Assembly: GCF_000422765.1 (NCBI RefSeq)
Contig: NZ_AUGR01000017.1
Coordinates: 1 to 64,000, forward strand
Direction of reading: 5' to 3'
DNA length: 64,000 nucleotides
From: Neptunomonas japonica DSM 18939
GTDB lineage: Bacteria > Pseudomonadota > Gammaproteobacteria > Pseudomonadales > Balneatricaceae
The notes beneath the pieces were generated by a model. It had not been told where the DNA came from. It did no database searches and worked only from the letters and a program-made list of their open reading frames with translations. The translations under genes and the position numbers were made by a program. Positions 20,601 to 29,593 of this stretch are shown piece after piece (position 1 is the first letter of the stretch; every line of letters starts with the position of its first letter).

Positions 20601-20754
20601 TGTCTAGTTCAAATGAGGGGAAGAACTGAGTATTAAGTTTTTTTACGCCCCAAACACCTGCTAGAAGCATCAAAATCATTAACAGATTGGCAGCGACTCG
20701 GTGCTCTGTAAACAGTGCTGTCAGGTTCTGTAGTGGACCGTTATAAGTACGCAT
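17602..20754 (-). CDS. RND-family efflux transporter permease
   Basis: This inner-membrane proton-driven pump has the typical 1050-residue length and two sets of six helices with two large periplasmic loops. The essential proton-relay aspartates are D405 and D406 in GIIVDDAIVV, matching AcrB D407/D408. It belongs to the AcrB/MexF-like hydrophobe/amphiphile clade, but the substrate cannot be inferred. It follows the adaptor gene with a three-base gap. No outer-membrane factor gene is adjacent, so a TolC supplied elsewhere is likely. Confidence 0.93.
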   Translation of the reverse strand: MRTYNGPLQNLTALFTEHRVAANLLMILMLLAGVWGVKKLNTQFFPSFELDIIIVSVAWSGAAAEDVERSIVLPIEEEIRSINGIDTLYSTSSQSRASIRLELTENSDVQYTLDEVKQKIANIRSSLPSDAEEPVVQRIIRYENIASMLITSENAAISELRVLARRFERELLDKGIRKIDFTGMPAEEIAIQVPTEQLHSLGMSLSDIATNISQRSVDLPAGTAAKSDGSRQIRSLSQQRDVEGFKQLPIISDNTGRLVRLGDIAEIDWRTKDSQIVLSYRGQPAILMVLKRTESDDTLQSASIMENWIGNAREQLPQGIELVTYDERWMQVQARIDLLLKNGLGGLVLIIAILFLFLNARVAFWVTVGIPVSFMATLAVLYMIGGSINMISLFGLIMALGIIVDDAIVVGEDTLTHLQMGESGLQAAIGGAHRMLSPVIASSLTTIAAFLPLLIIGGTIGNILVDIPTVVICVILASLVECFLILPGHLHHSLRSKADLHASKTRLALEARINHFRDHTFRRFVRIAITFRWTTLASAIGIFIIAIGLIMGGRVKFTFFPSVEREVFTANVQFTAGTNNSQVKQFLAHLDGTIQLTEEELGNNLIKVAFREYGIANFTRTSSASTSGDEFGSLYVEMNPADTRDITNREFIKEWRKKINIPAGVEKFSIDQSTSGPRGKPIEIKLSGNDVGTLKQASIEVQSVLKQYSGLSNVDDDLPFGKSQLIYELTPTGKASGLKLQQVGRQLRAAFDGIEAQTFYNGQDEVAVRVVLPNSERNRLSALEYLPIILPDGSSAPLSNIVQFSPKRGLDTLQRINGQLAINVTADLDESAANANDIISDLETGKLDSVLSKYGVEASFEGKNKNQRETLADMQLGLLLALCLIYIILAWVFASYSWPITVMLAIPLGLTGAILGHFITGLDLTILSLFGFFGLSGIVINDSIVLITFYKKLRATGMAVEDAIEEAACQRLRAVLLTSLTTIAGLTPILFETSLQAQFLIPMATSIVFGLAYGTLLILLFIPAILTVLEHSKARLGLRVHHGQLSEDAS

Positions 20755-20757
20755 GGG

Positions 20758-22020
20758 TTACTCCGTCGCTTTGACTGGCAAGCCAGAGATGGCGTTAGGG
20801 AGCTGGGTAATAATAAGGGAGTCGCCTGCTTGAAGCTCGCCAGGCTGAATAAGAATGAGGGGGGATCCGTTGTCATCATGCGCATCGCCCACTTTGTTGA
20901 CGGTAACTGATTCCAGCTTTGCGTCACGGACACGATATACCCGGTCAGTCCCATACAGTGCCGAAGGAGGGATGGTCACTACGTTGTCAACTTCAGGTAA
21001 AAATAGCGTTAATGATAGCGTACGCCCAGGTTCTGGAATGAACTGATCGGCTGTGAATTGTAGAAGAGCATCCACCCCGGTGTTACCGTTGCTCACTGAG
21101 CTTGCTAGGTGTGACAAATTTAAAGTGATCGTTTGTTTGTCGATAACCGCCGTTGCTTTTAAGTCTTGGCTTTCTAACAGCCCTTGGCGTACCCAGGGTA
21201 AGGTTTTAGATGGGATTTGGGAGCGCAACTGTAATTGTGTAGGGTCGTAAAGCGTAATCAACGGATCTCCACTTTTTACGCGATCACCTGTGGCTGTTTT
21301 TATGCTGGATATACGCGCTTTAAAAGGTGCGGTGATTGATGTTCTTTCTAGATCGAGTAAAGCGCTATCACGTAGCGCTTTAATTTTTTCTTGTTCGGCT
21401 TTGAGTTGTGCAAGCTGAGATGGATAAGCGTTGATGGCTTGTTCACTGTTGTTTAAGGCGAGCGCTTGTTGTTGGAGGTTTTTTCTGGCGGTATCAAGCT
21501 GATCGTCCGAACCTACTTTTCGCTTACTTAGATCTTTGTAACGGGATACTGATTTACTGGCTAAGGCATAGAGCTTTTTCTCTATGCTTAATGCCTTTTT
21601 ATCAGCGCTATTCTGAGTTCTAGCCGCACTTAATTTGGCATTTACACTTTGCAAATCGGCTTCGCGCTGACGTACGATCAGTTGAGTATCACGAGGGTCT
21701 AATTTAACCAGTAGATCACCTTTCTCAACTTGTTGGCCTTCTTTGCTGATAACTGACTCGACAAAAGCCGTAACTGAAGAGGATAACTGCGTCATTTGTA
21801 CAGACTCTACCTGTCCATACAAAACAACTTCAGGACGAATAGTTGAAAAGCTTACCGTTTGTGTTTGGACACTCCAGCTCTTCTCTAATGCGGGGCGGGA
21901 AGGTGTTTGTGGTTTGCTAGACTTGAGCGCTAGAAAAACGCCTATGGCTACGGCCATTACCAGTAGTGGCAAAATCCACGTGAGGTGACGAGTTTTTTTT
22001 TGATGAACCGCAGTCGACAT
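20758..22020 (-). CDS. RND efflux periplasmic adaptor (membrane fusion protein)
   Basis: The 420-residue adaptor has an N-terminal membrane anchor (LTWILPLLVMAVAIGVFLAL), a lipoyl half-motif VEKGDLLVKLDPRD near residue 100, a long coiled-coil hairpin (about 110-225), the second lipoyl half and a beta-barrel domain. It bridges the permease to an outer-membrane channel. It is the first gene of the operon, with the permease directly after. No dedicated regulator gene is next to it. Confidence 0.92.
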   Translation of the reverse strand: MSTAVHQKKTRHLTWILPLLVMAVAIGVFLALKSSKPQTPSRPALEKSWSVQTQTVSFSTIRPEVVLYGQVESVQMTQLSSSVTAFVESVISKEGQQVEKGDLLVKLDPRDTQLIVRQREADLQSVNAKLSAARTQNSADKKALSIEKKLYALASKSVSRYKDLSKRKVGSDDQLDTARKNLQQQALALNNSEQAINAYPSQLAQLKAEQEKIKALRDSALLDLERTSITAPFKARISSIKTATGDRVKSGDPLITLYDPTQLQLRSQIPSKTLPWVRQGLLESQDLKATAVIDKQTITLNLSHLASSVSNGNTGVDALLQFTADQFIPEPGRTLSLTLFLPEVDNVVTIPPSALYGTDRVYRVRDAKLESVTVNKVGDAHDDNGSPLILIQPGELQAGDSLIITQLPNAISGLPVKATE

Positions 22021-22249
22021 ATCAACCTCAATCTAGAATCATTGGTCTTTAAAAAAGGGTTACAATAAATAATCTGTTATGTATTAGCGCTTTATGATGG
22101 AATAGTTTATCTGGTTTCGAACCGATATGGGGGTTTGTTTACGCAACTTTACAATTCTGTTAGGAATGATAAGTTACGATAGTAAATACGCTCCGATATG
22201 CTGAATGGATCAGCATGCTTCATACTTTAATTCAAAAGGAATACTTCAC
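22021..22249. promoter_or_regulatory. Divergent promoter region
   Basis: These 229 bases separate the RND operon from the plus-strand hydrolase operon and must hold both promoters. The stretch is AT-rich, but I could not identify specific boxes or a repeat that would mark a regulator site. Confidence 0.4.
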
Positions 22250-23089
22250 GTGCGCACTGAATCAGTAATGGGATTAAGTTCTTCTGGGCTTCATCGGATG
22301 GTTTATCATGAGTGGGGTAGTCAGGATAATGAGCGAGTATTGGTATGTGTTCATGGCTTGGCAAGAAACAGTCGCGACTTTGATGAAATAGCAAAAGCAT
22401 TGTCACGCGAATATCGTGTCATTTGCCCTGACATTGTTGGCCGGGGAGAAAGTGATAGGTTATTAAATCCTGCTGACTACGGTATGCCGCAGTATCTGTC
22501 CGATATTATGGTGTTATTGGCACGTTTGAATATAGAAAAAGTTGATTGGCTAGGGACGTCCATGGGCGGCATTATCGGTATGTTGTTAGCGTCTATGCCT
22601 AAGTCTCCTATTAGGAAGCTGATATTAAATGATATCGGTGCGTTTGTTTCACAGGATGCATTGGAGCGAATAGGCGACTATTTAGTACCGAAGTATTTTA
22701 CAACGCTTGATGAGGCGCAAGCCTTTATGCAAACAACATATTCTGGGTTGCGCAATTTAACCGATATTCAGTGGCAGAGCTTGACCAAACACGGTTTTAA
22801 GCAGGAGCCGCAAGGTTGGACGCAACATTATGATCCGGCTATTGGTGATATCACGCGATCTACTGCAAACCAAGATATAGATCTTTGGCCTGTATGGCGC
22901 GCTATACAATGCCCGCAGATGCTGATTTGGGGTGAAGACTCAGATGTATTGAGCCGAGCGACAGTCGAGCAAATGCAGCAAGAAAATTCCGCAATGTCGC
23001 TCTATAGCTTGCCCGGAATTCCACACGTACCTTCTTTAATGGAAGAAGCGCATATCCACGAAATAAGCCAATGGTTACGAATGAGTTAA
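22250..23089 (+). CDS. Alpha/beta hydrolase
   Basis: This is a 279-residue alpha/beta-hydrolase-fold enzyme. The oxyanion motif HGLARNSRDF, the nucleophile elbow GTSMGG (Ser), the acid in WGEDSDVL and the histidine in GIPHVPSL form a complete catalytic set. The substrate is unknown. I chose GTG 22250 because AAAAGGA lies nine bases upstream; an in-frame ATG at 22205 adds 15 residues and has no clear ribosome site. The gene precedes the kinase gene by 43 bases. Confidence 0.82.
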   Translation: MRTESVMGLSSSGLHRMVYHEWGSQDNERVLVCVHGLARNSRDFDEIAKALSREYRVICPDIVGRGESDRLLNPADYGMPQYLSDIMVLLARLNIEKVDWLGTSMGGIIGMLLASMPKSPIRKLILNDIGAFVSQDALERIGDYLVPKYFTTLDEAQAFMQTTYSGLRNLTDIQWQSLTKHGFKQEPQGWTQHYDPAIGDITRSTANQDIDLWPVWRAIQCPQMLIWGEDSDVLSRATVEQMQQENSAMSLYSLPGIPHVPSLMEEAHIHEISQWLRMS

Positions 23090-23132
23090 CAGGTACGTCA
23101 TTATTAATTTTTTAGCATTAAAAGGAAACTGA

Positions 23133-24137
23133 ATGAGCTTGTTGTCCCCTTGGCCTACCGAGCAGCTTTGCTTGTCTCATGATGAGCGCAAAGAAGCTGT
23201 TAAAGCAGTTGAGCAAGCGTTTGCTACTGCGCTTGCATCATTAAAAGTTGATATCGGCCTTAAAGAGATGTTTGAGTCCCTTTATGTGCCTTTGGGTGCA
23301 TGGTTGTTGTGTCGAAAACGACAACAAAATGGGCCGTTGGTGGTGGGCATTAATGGTGCTCAAGGGGCGGGTAAGTCGACGCTGTTTAATTTAATTGAGG
23401 TCATTCTTAGTGAAGGTTTCGGGCAGAAAGTGGTCGGCTTTTCAATAGATGATCTATATAAGACACGCCATGAACGGGAGCGCTTGGCTGAAATTGTCCA
23501 TCCATTACTGATTACTCGAGGTGTGCCCGGTACACATGATGTTCAGTTGGGTATCGATATTATTAAGTCTTTAAAAGAAGGCGACCCCGAAAACCCGACT
23601 AAGATCCCCGTTTTTGACAAATCGATTGATGATCGTTGCCCTACCTCAGTATGGCAAGAGTGGGTTGGCCCTGCCGATGTGATTGTCTTTGAAGGTTGGT
23701 GTGTTGGTTCTTTACCTGAGAGTGATGAAAACCTTACTCCACCGGTAAATGCACTAGAGCGGGTAGAAGACGCTAATGGTGATTGGCGCCGTTATGTAAA
23801 TCGCCAGCTAGAAGAGAAGTATCAGGAATTGTTTAGCATGATTGATTCGTTGGTGATGTTGAAAGTACCCAGCATGGAAGCGGTTTATAGTTGGCGCTCC
23901 CTGCAAGAAAAGAAATTGGCTGAAAGAGTTAAATTCAACTTTGATACGCAACAGCCTGCAGATCATCTGCGTATCATGAATGAAGAAGAGATCGTGCGTT
24001 TTATCCAGCACTATGAGCGTTTAACAAGAACTATGCTAGATGAGATGCCTAAGCGTGCTGATGTGACGTTAATGCTTAATGAAAACCATAAGATTAGTGA
24101 TATACAGATTAATAAGCCGATGACACTGTGTCGTTAA
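23133..24137 (+). CDS. D-glycerate 3-kinase-like P-loop kinase (GLYK/Tda10 family)
   Basis: The 334-residue protein has a Walker A motif GAQGAGKST near residues 74-82, then FSIDDLYKTR and the HPLLITRGVPGTHD block, a combination typical of the plant-type glycerate kinase/Tda10 family (pantothenate kinase-related). Family members phosphorylate D-glycerate to 3-phosphoglycerate, though not all have been tested. A good ribosome site AAAAGGAAA precedes ATG 23133. No photorespiration or glyoxylate genes are adjacent. Confidence 0.82.
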   Translation: MSLLSPWPTEQLCLSHDERKEAVKAVEQAFATALASLKVDIGLKEMFESLYVPLGAWLLCRKRQQNGPLVVGINGAQGAGKSTLFNLIEVILSEGFGQKVVGFSIDDLYKTRHERERLAEIVHPLLITRGVPGTHDVQLGIDIIKSLKEGDPENPTKIPVFDKSIDDRCPTSVWQEWVGPADVIVFEGWCVGSLPESDENLTPPVNALERVEDANGDWRRYVNRQLEEKYQELFSMIDSLVMLKVPSMEAVYSWRSLQEKKLAERVKFNFDTQQPADHLRIMNEEEIVRFIQHYERLTRTMLDEMPKRADVTLMLNENHKISDIQINKPMTLCR

Positions 24138-24190
24138 GTGTTGCTTAGGTAATCTAGGGTTTATGTCAATATGAAAGGAGAAGAGGTCGG

Positions 24191-24832
24191 ATGTTAAAAA
24201 AATTATTGTTATTGTCTTTTGTGATTTTACTGACAGGTTGCCAGAGTGCCTATTACTCCGCGATGGAACAGGTCGGAGTGCATAAGCGCGAAATTTTAGT
24301 CGACCGAGTTGAAAATGCGCGTGATGCCCAAGGTGAAGCACAAGAACAGTTTAAAGATGCATTAGAGCAGTATCGCGCAGTGGTGCAGTTTGATGGCGGT
24401 AAGCTGGAAACGCTTTATGATCGATTACAAGCTGAATACGATGATAGCGTTGAAGCGGCAGATAATGTATCAGAGCGTATCAAGGGTGTTGAACAGGTAG
24501 CACAAGCGCTTTTTGAAGAGTGGGAAGATGAACTAGAGCAGTATCAAAGTGCTAATCTGCGTGCTCAGAGTGCTAAACAGCTGAAGGATACAGAAAAGCG
24601 TTATACGGCTCTTCTACGGGTAATGAAGCGTGCTGAACAACGCATGCAGCCGGTACTTTCGGCGCTCAATGATAATGTTTTATACCTTAAGCATAACTTG
24701 AATGCTCGGGCTGTTGGTGCCTTAAAAGGTGAATTTGCAGGCATTCAACAAAATATTGATCGCTTAATAAATGAAATGCAGCGCTCGATCCAAGAGTCGG
24801 ATACCTTTATTCGTGCGATGGAAACACAGTAG
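24191..24832 (+). CDS. DUF2959 lipoprotein
   Basis: The 213-residue protein has a lipoprotein signal with lipobox LLTGC (Cys at about 17) followed by an almost entirely helical, coiled-coil-rich mature part with many Glu/Gln residues. This matches the DUF2959 family of gammaproteobacterial lipoproteins, whose function is unknown. AAAGGAG lies 11 bases before the ATG. It may be cotranscribed with the kinase gene 53 bases upstream. Confidence 0.82.
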   Translation: MLKKLLLLSFVILLTGCQSAYYSAMEQVGVHKREILVDRVENARDAQGEAQEQFKDALEQYRAVVQFDGGKLETLYDRLQAEYDDSVEAADNVSERIKGVEQVAQALFEEWEDELEQYQSANLRAQSAKQLKDTEKRYTALLRVMKRAEQRMQPVLSALNDNVLYLKHNLNARAVGALKGEFAGIQQNIDRLINEMQRSIQESDTFIRAMETQ

Positions 24833-24839
24833 TCTTTAG

Positions 24840-24872
24840 CTAGGCTGCTTGTGGTTGAGCATAGCAGCCTAG
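24840..24872. terminator. Convergent hairpin
   Basis: CTAGGCTGCT and AGCAGCCTAG form a perfect ten-base stem over a 13-base loop between the two convergent lipoprotein genes, overlapping the stop of the minus-strand gene. There is no T tract, so it is only a probable bidirectional terminator. Confidence 0.55.
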
Positions 24873-25570
24873 ATTGGCAATAAGGTGGTTGATGCTACGC
24901 CGTGTAAAACTTTGTTGATGGTACGGTTATTCTTATCAGAAAGAATGCGTGCCATCATGTCCTGCAAAGATATCATTTTTGCTAAGAGCCGTTCCGTGCT
25001 CAGGTTGGTTTCTCCGGTCACACTATTAATACTGTTGCTAACGAGTAATAGCTCTCCGCGTGTATCACGCCGATGGTGTAACTGCCATGCAATAGATTCT
25101 AAATTCCGTGCGCAGTGATAGAGTTTTTGCTGATCTATTTCATCCAGCATAAAAAACTCGTCCTGATAATTGTATGAACCGTGAATCATGCCCGCAATAC
25201 CCACCATTAGAGCAAAGACTCTATCTCCTGAGAAATCGGGGTTGAAAGCGACGGGTACAGCTGTGGTTCCATAAGGTTTTCCAAGTTCTGCAAACTGGAT
25301 AATTCGCGGCATACTAAACAGCTGATAAATACGCTTGTCGACGGTCATTCCCGCTGGGGCTTTAGACAGCTCTCTGGGGTTGAGCTTGTACATCTTTACC
25401 AAGAGATCACGTGCCAGCTTACTGAGTTCTTGCAAGTGAGCGTCTGTCACCATATCGATATCTGATTTAGCTAGGTTCTTAACATTAAAAGAGCGAACTT
25501 TTCCCTGCTGGCAACCTGCTAATAAACTGATGATCATGCCGAATACTATGGCTTTTAAAACTATGGGCAT
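24869..25570 (-). CDS. Lipoprotein encoded with the LetAB lipid transport genes
   Basis: The 233-residue protein has a lipoprotein signal with lipobox LLAGC (Cys 20) and a mostly helical mature part containing a Met/Gly segment (LMVGIAGMIHGSYNY) and conserved-looking DEIDQQKLYHCARNLE. It does not resemble PqiC. It starts 15 bases after letB, so it is the last gene of the letA-letA-letB operon. By position it could be an outer-membrane-side partner of the MCE tunnel; that is inference. Confidence 0.72.
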   Translation of the reverse strand: MPIVLKAIVFGMIISLLAGCQQGKVRSFNVKNLAKSDIDMVTDAHLQELSKLARDLLVKMYKLNPRELSKAPAGMTVDKRIYQLFSMPRIIQFAELGKPYGTTAVPVAFNPDFSGDRVFALMVGIAGMIHGSYNYQDEFFMLDEIDQQKLYHCARNLESIAWQLHHRRDTRGELLLVSNSINSVTGETNLSTERLLAKMISLQDMMARILSDKNNRTINKVLHGVASTTLLPI

Positions 25571-25585
25571 TATTTAACTCCAGAA

Positions 25586-28192
25586 TTACATCTCATCAAT
25601 AACAAAAACCTCACCTGAGCTTGCTGGTTGGCTCTGAGGTGGAGAAGTGAAACTCAGCCCGCCGCCAATCATGGTTTCTAAGCTATCTGCGCGAAAGTCG
25701 ATTCCGCCAAACAGTGAGAAATCGATTCTCACGCCGCTGGCATTTCTGAACTCACTATTTTTACGCACGAAAAGGGCGTATTCCGGTTTTATATTGATAA
25801 ATATTTCTACGCTTTTCCCGCTCTGTGTTAGGTCAAAACCTGTGACTGAGCCGACAGGAACCTGGCGATAAAATATTGGGCTGCCCTTAAAGAGTGACCC
25901 TAGTGTGGGAGCGTGTACAATTAAGTTAAGCCCCACTTTATTCTCAAATGCAGGTGCCTTAGTGACACCTTTAAAGGAGAAGGTGGCGGGTCCTTCTCCT
26001 GATGCCGCTTCGATAAAGTTACCGGTTAGAATGCCTTCTGGATGGTCAACCCCGCTTAAGCGGATAGCAGGCTCAACGACCCAAAATAAGCTGTGCTTAC
26101 GGGCTAAGAAATGACCATCACGAAATAGATTCAAATCAACCAGTAATTCATTACCATCACTGGTAACAGCTACTTTTGTCACTTTTCCTATTACTTGTCC
26201 TTTAAAGCGAAGATCGGTGTTTGGTTGGATACTTTTCCCTGCCGGGAATGTTATTTGTATACCCAGAGGTTGTTGCAGGCTAGTGGTGTGATCGGGGTAA
26301 AGCGCAAATAGGTGATTTGGCTTGATCGCTTTGCCTGTATGCTCTGTTTCGAAAGCAATACCGCCTTGCACTAAGGTTTTAATTGATTCGGAACGTATCG
26401 TTAATTGTTTTAAGGAAATATCAGCTTTAATGCCACTGGCTATCCAAAAGCGGCTGCCTTCATTTATAAGGTGATTATAGGCGGGATCAATAAAAGCATA
26501 AATAGTAACGCTGTTGCCATCTTTGTTAAGCACAGTCTGTGCTATCTCCCCTACAGGAATCTGCTTGTAGAGAATAGGGTCTCCTGCACTAAGGGCTCCC
26601 GAGCCTTCGCTATGTAAGCGGATTTTTAAAGCCTTTTGAAAGCGCTTGTCAGTTAAGGTGCCTTTCTCAGATGCTTGATGATAATCACTATAAAGCTGAT
26701 ACACAGAAGTGTGTTTTTTAGTTTTGCTTGTTTGGGGAGGATTAAAAAAGGCAACGCCGCCGCGCAGTAATGCTGCGGCCGACTCAGTACGCAACTCGAG
26801 ACCGTCAATATTGGCGGTCAGGTCGATGCCACTGGCATTCCAAAAACGACTATTACTTTTGATCAGGTGGCTGTAGCGCTGCTCTATTGCTGCATGAATA
26901 ATAACTTGTTTTCCTTCGCCATCTAGCTCGTAGTTAATAACTTCACCTACGGGCAGTTGGCGGTAAAGAACGGGCGCCCCTTTGGAAATAGAGCCAAGCT
27001 GTCCTGTACGTAACTCAATGGCTTTTCCCATACTGAGCTGGCGTTTAATGGGGGCGATTTCAAGTGCGTTATATGATCGCTTGTCAGCACCTTGACCGGC
27101 TTCTAGTTCAATGTAACTGCCACGTAGTAGCGAGCTAATATTGCCTAGGTTCTCTAAAGATATTTCGGGTTTTTGCAGCCAAAATTGTGATCCCTCTTTG
27201 AGAAGGTCTTGAGCGCGAGGGTCAATTAATAAAATACTATCGAGGTGTTTGAAATCATCTGTCAGAGTGACCTGTTTTACACGGCCAATCTGAATGCCTC
27301 GGCTCTGTACGGTTGCTCCTTCTCGAAGCTCTGTGGCTCCGGGGAATCTTAACGCGACCTCGATACCATCTTGTGCGGCTTCATAGTCATCATAGAGAGG
27401 CAGAATTTGGCTGTTGTTGGCTTCAGGGGCAGATTCATCGGGTGTTGAAAAGTGGATGCCGCCAGCAATAATAGAGGCGAGAGAACCGATCTGGATATCT
27501 ATTTTTGAAAAATCTGCTTTTACTTTAATGCCACTGGCATTCCAAAAGCGTGTGTTTGCTTTAATAAGATAGGTGAAGCGAGGTTCTATATAGGTCTCTA
27601 TCAGCACTTTTTTACCGTCGGTACTGAGTGCATGGCTGAGCACTTCGCCCACCTCAATATCGCGGAAATAAACCTTAGCTCCCTGATAAACAGAGCGAGC
27701 GTTATCGGCGGTTAACGTGATGTAAAGACCTCCAGAGTTTTTAATCGGCGGAGGCGGCTGATCAAGCGCTTCAAATGCACGCTTAGGCTCGCCTTCTAGG
27801 CTTGGTTGATAGCTGATGTAGCTCCCAGAAAGTAATGTTTCTAGACCTCGAACCCCAGAGAGAGAGACTTGCGGTTCTACTAGCCAAAATTGTGCATTGT
27901 CGGTGAGTGTTTTCTCAGTTTGTGGCACCATCTCAATCAGCGCTTTAATACGCCTAAGGTCATCATCAATCTTTAATTCTTTGACTACTCCCGCTGGCAA
28001 CCCGCGATAAAACACTTTAGTTTTTTTGGCTTCAAGTCCCGCCGCAGAGTTAAAAATAACTTCAATTAAAACACCTTTATTATCATAGTTTTTGTAAACC
28101 AGCCAGCCAGCAATAATGGCGGCCAGCAGTGGTAAAAACCAGATAGCAGAAGGCAAATGGCGGCGGGTAATAATAGGGTCATGATCGCTCAT
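25586..28192 (-). CDS. letB: LetB (YebT/PqiB family), seven-domain MCE tunnel protein
   Basis: LetB forms a periplasm-spanning hydrophobic tunnel for lipid movement between inner and outer membrane. The 868-residue protein has one N-terminal membrane helix (about 16-34) and seven MCE/MlaD domains, recognised by seven copies of a motif of the type K-V-x-Y-R-x-x-P-V-G-x-V (for example VFYRGLPAGVV, VLYRQLPVGEV, IFYRQVPVGSV). Seven copies match E. coli YebT and not the three of PqiB. Its start overlaps the upstream gene stop by four bases. Confidence 0.93.
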   Translation of the reverse strand: MSDHDPIITRRHLPSAIWFLPLLAAIIAGWLVYKNYDNKGVLIEVIFNSAAGLEAKKTKVFYRGLPAGVVKELKIDDDLRRIKALIEMVPQTEKTLTDNAQFWLVEPQVSLSGVRGLETLLSGSYISYQPSLEGEPKRAFEALDQPPPPIKNSGGLYITLTADNARSVYQGAKVYFRDIEVGEVLSHALSTDGKKVLIETYIEPRFTYLIKANTRFWNASGIKVKADFSKIDIQIGSLASIIAGGIHFSTPDESAPEANNSQILPLYDDYEAAQDGIEVALRFPGATELREGATVQSRGIQIGRVKQVTLTDDFKHLDSILLIDPRAQDLLKEGSQFWLQKPEISLENLGNISSLLRGSYIELEAGQGADKRSYNALEIAPIKRQLSMGKAIELRTGQLGSISKGAPVLYRQLPVGEVINYELDGEGKQVIIHAAIEQRYSHLIKSNSRFWNASGIDLTANIDGLELRTESAAALLRGGVAFFNPPQTSKTKKHTSVYQLYSDYHQASEKGTLTDKRFQKALKIRLHSEGSGALSAGDPILYKQIPVGEIAQTVLNKDGNSVTIYAFIDPAYNHLINEGSRFWIASGIKADISLKQLTIRSESIKTLVQGGIAFETEHTGKAIKPNHLFALYPDHTTSLQQPLGIQITFPAGKSIQPNTDLRFKGQVIGKVTKVAVTSDGNELLVDLNLFRDGHFLARKHSLFWVVEPAIRLSGVDHPEGILTGNFIEAASGEGPATFSFKGVTKAPAFENKVGLNLIVHAPTLGSLFKGSPIFYRQVPVGSVTGFDLTQSGKSVEIFINIKPEYALFVRKNSEFRNASGVRIDFSLFGGIDFRADSLETMIGGGLSFTSPPQSQPASSGEVFVIDEM

Positions 28193-28815
28193 GGAAAGAC
28201 CTCAAGTTGTTCCAGGTGTTTGTCCCATATTAAGCGGGTATCAAAACAGTTGGCGGCTAACATAGTAAAAATAACGGCGGCGGCAAAGGCGGTTGCGCCA
28301 GTGTTGCCTGTGACGCTGGCAAGGTTTCCCAGCTGAACAATAGCAGCAAGGATGGCGACAACAAAGATATCAAGCATAGACCAACGACCGATCCACTCGA
28401 CAAAATGATACATCAGCATTTTTTGACGCACATTGGTAGTCCAGCCTAGTTGCACTGTCAGCAGAAGGATGATCAAACCGATCACTTTCATGACAGGAAT
28501 AATAATGGATGCTGTCAGTACAACCAGTGCAATGCCTAACATGTCGTGCTCAAGAAGCTGTAAAACACCTTGCATAATTGTGGCAGGATCTCCTTTTCCT
28601 AATGATTTAAAAGTCATTATAGGCAGTAAGTTAGCAGGGATCAGCATGATCATTGATGCAAGCAGCAAAGCCCATGTGTAAGCAACTGAGTGTCGTTTAC
28701 GACGGTGGATATGGGTGCCACAACGGGGGCAAGGCTGCCCATCTTGTTTTATTGATGCGGGTTTTTCGCAGCGATGGCAAATAATAATGCCGCGCGTTAG
28801 TGCTGAGTGTTGCAT
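28189..28815 (-). CDS. LetA/PqiA half protein, second copy
   Basis: This 208-residue protein has an N-terminal zinc-ribbon-like segment (CHRCEKPA...CPRCGTHI) and four membrane helices, the composition of one PqiA/LetA domain. E. coli LetA (YebS) is a fused two-domain protein of about 427 residues, so this gene and the next upstream gene together equal one LetA. I chose ATG 28815 because it overlaps the upstream stop (TAATG) and has GGAGAGG at ideal spacing; a farther ATG at 28848 is less likely. Confidence 0.88.
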   Translation of the reverse strand: MQHSALTRGIIICHRCEKPASIKQDGQPCPRCGTHIHRRKRHSVAYTWALLLASMIMLIPANLLPIMTFKSLGKGDPATIMQGVLQLLEHDMLGIALVVLTASIIIPVMKVIGLIILLLTVQLGWTTNVRQKMLMYHFVEWIGRWSMLDIFVVAILAAIVQLGNLASVTGNTGATAFAAAVIFTMLAANCFDTRLIWDKHLEQLEVFP

Positions 28816-29453
28816 TAACGCCTCTCCAGTTGTTCTATGCGTCGCCAAAAGCGATGGCGATCAAGTTGTGTGGACGTAAGTAAGGTCACAATAATAAGCC
28901 CAGCTAAACTATATAAACCGATACCTGGAGTGACATCGGCAACATCAACGAGTTTCACAATAGAAACCAGAATGCCCAGCATATAGATTTCTAACATTCC
29001 CCAACTATCCAGCTGCTGGTAGCTACGCATTGCCCACGAAAGTAACGGCGCTGGCTTATGGAATAAAAGGCAGCCGCTTAAATAGGCCATGAGCAAAAGT
29101 TTCATTAGAGGGACAACAATTGCTGACATTAAGACGAGAGCTGAAACAGCAAACAGGTGACTATCGTAAAGTGCCGTAACCGACATGAATATGGTTTCTG
29201 ATTGAGAAAGGCCCAGTGTCGTGAGTGTCAGAATAGGAAATAAGTTGGCAGGAAAAAATAAGATTAAGCCAGCAAGGGCAAGCGCGAGTGTCCATTCAAT
29301 AGAGTGACGTTTGCTGGAAACGATTAAAGACTGGCAGCGAGGACAATGTGCTTCGTGTCGATTGGGTATGGCACGACGGTTCATTAATAGATCACATTCT
29401 GGGCATACCCAAAATTTACCCGGTTGTGTCGATGCTAAATCCCTGTCTGTCAT
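28815..29453 (-). CDS. LetA/PqiA half protein, first copy
   Basis: The 212-residue protein has an N-terminal paired-CxxC segment (CPECDLLMNRR...CPRCQSL) and four membrane helices, again one PqiA/LetA domain. LetA-type proteins work with LetB in lipid transport, and recent structural work describes LetA as having its own fold with zinc ribbons. It is the first gene of the operon and is divergent from pdxH. Two separately encoded half proteins probably form a heterodimer equivalent to fused LetA. Confidence 0.88.
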   Translation of the reverse strand: MTDRDLASTQPGKFWVCPECDLLMNRRAIPNRHEAHCPRCQSLIVSSKRHSIEWTLALALAGLILFFPANLFPILTLTTLGLSQSETIFMSVTALYDSHLFAVSALVLMSAIVVPLMKLLLMAYLSGCLLFHKPAPLLSWAMRSYQQLDSWGMLEIYMLGILVSIVKLVDVADVTPGIGLYSLAGLIIVTLLTSTQLDRHRFWRRIEQLERR

Positions 29454-29593
29454 AAGCCTCTAAAGATCTGTTTTATCAAAGCGCAGTATGCCAGAAAGGG
29501 CCATGTTATGGCTATCGACACAAAACCGCATCAGGACAGATGTATGGGGTGCAGGTTTTCGTTATAGTAGGCCGCTTATATAGGAGATTAAAG

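Noticed and set aside
28815-28848. 34-base overlap of the two LetA half genes
   Set aside because: The overlap disappears if the second gene starts at ATG 28815, which has a much better ribosome site.
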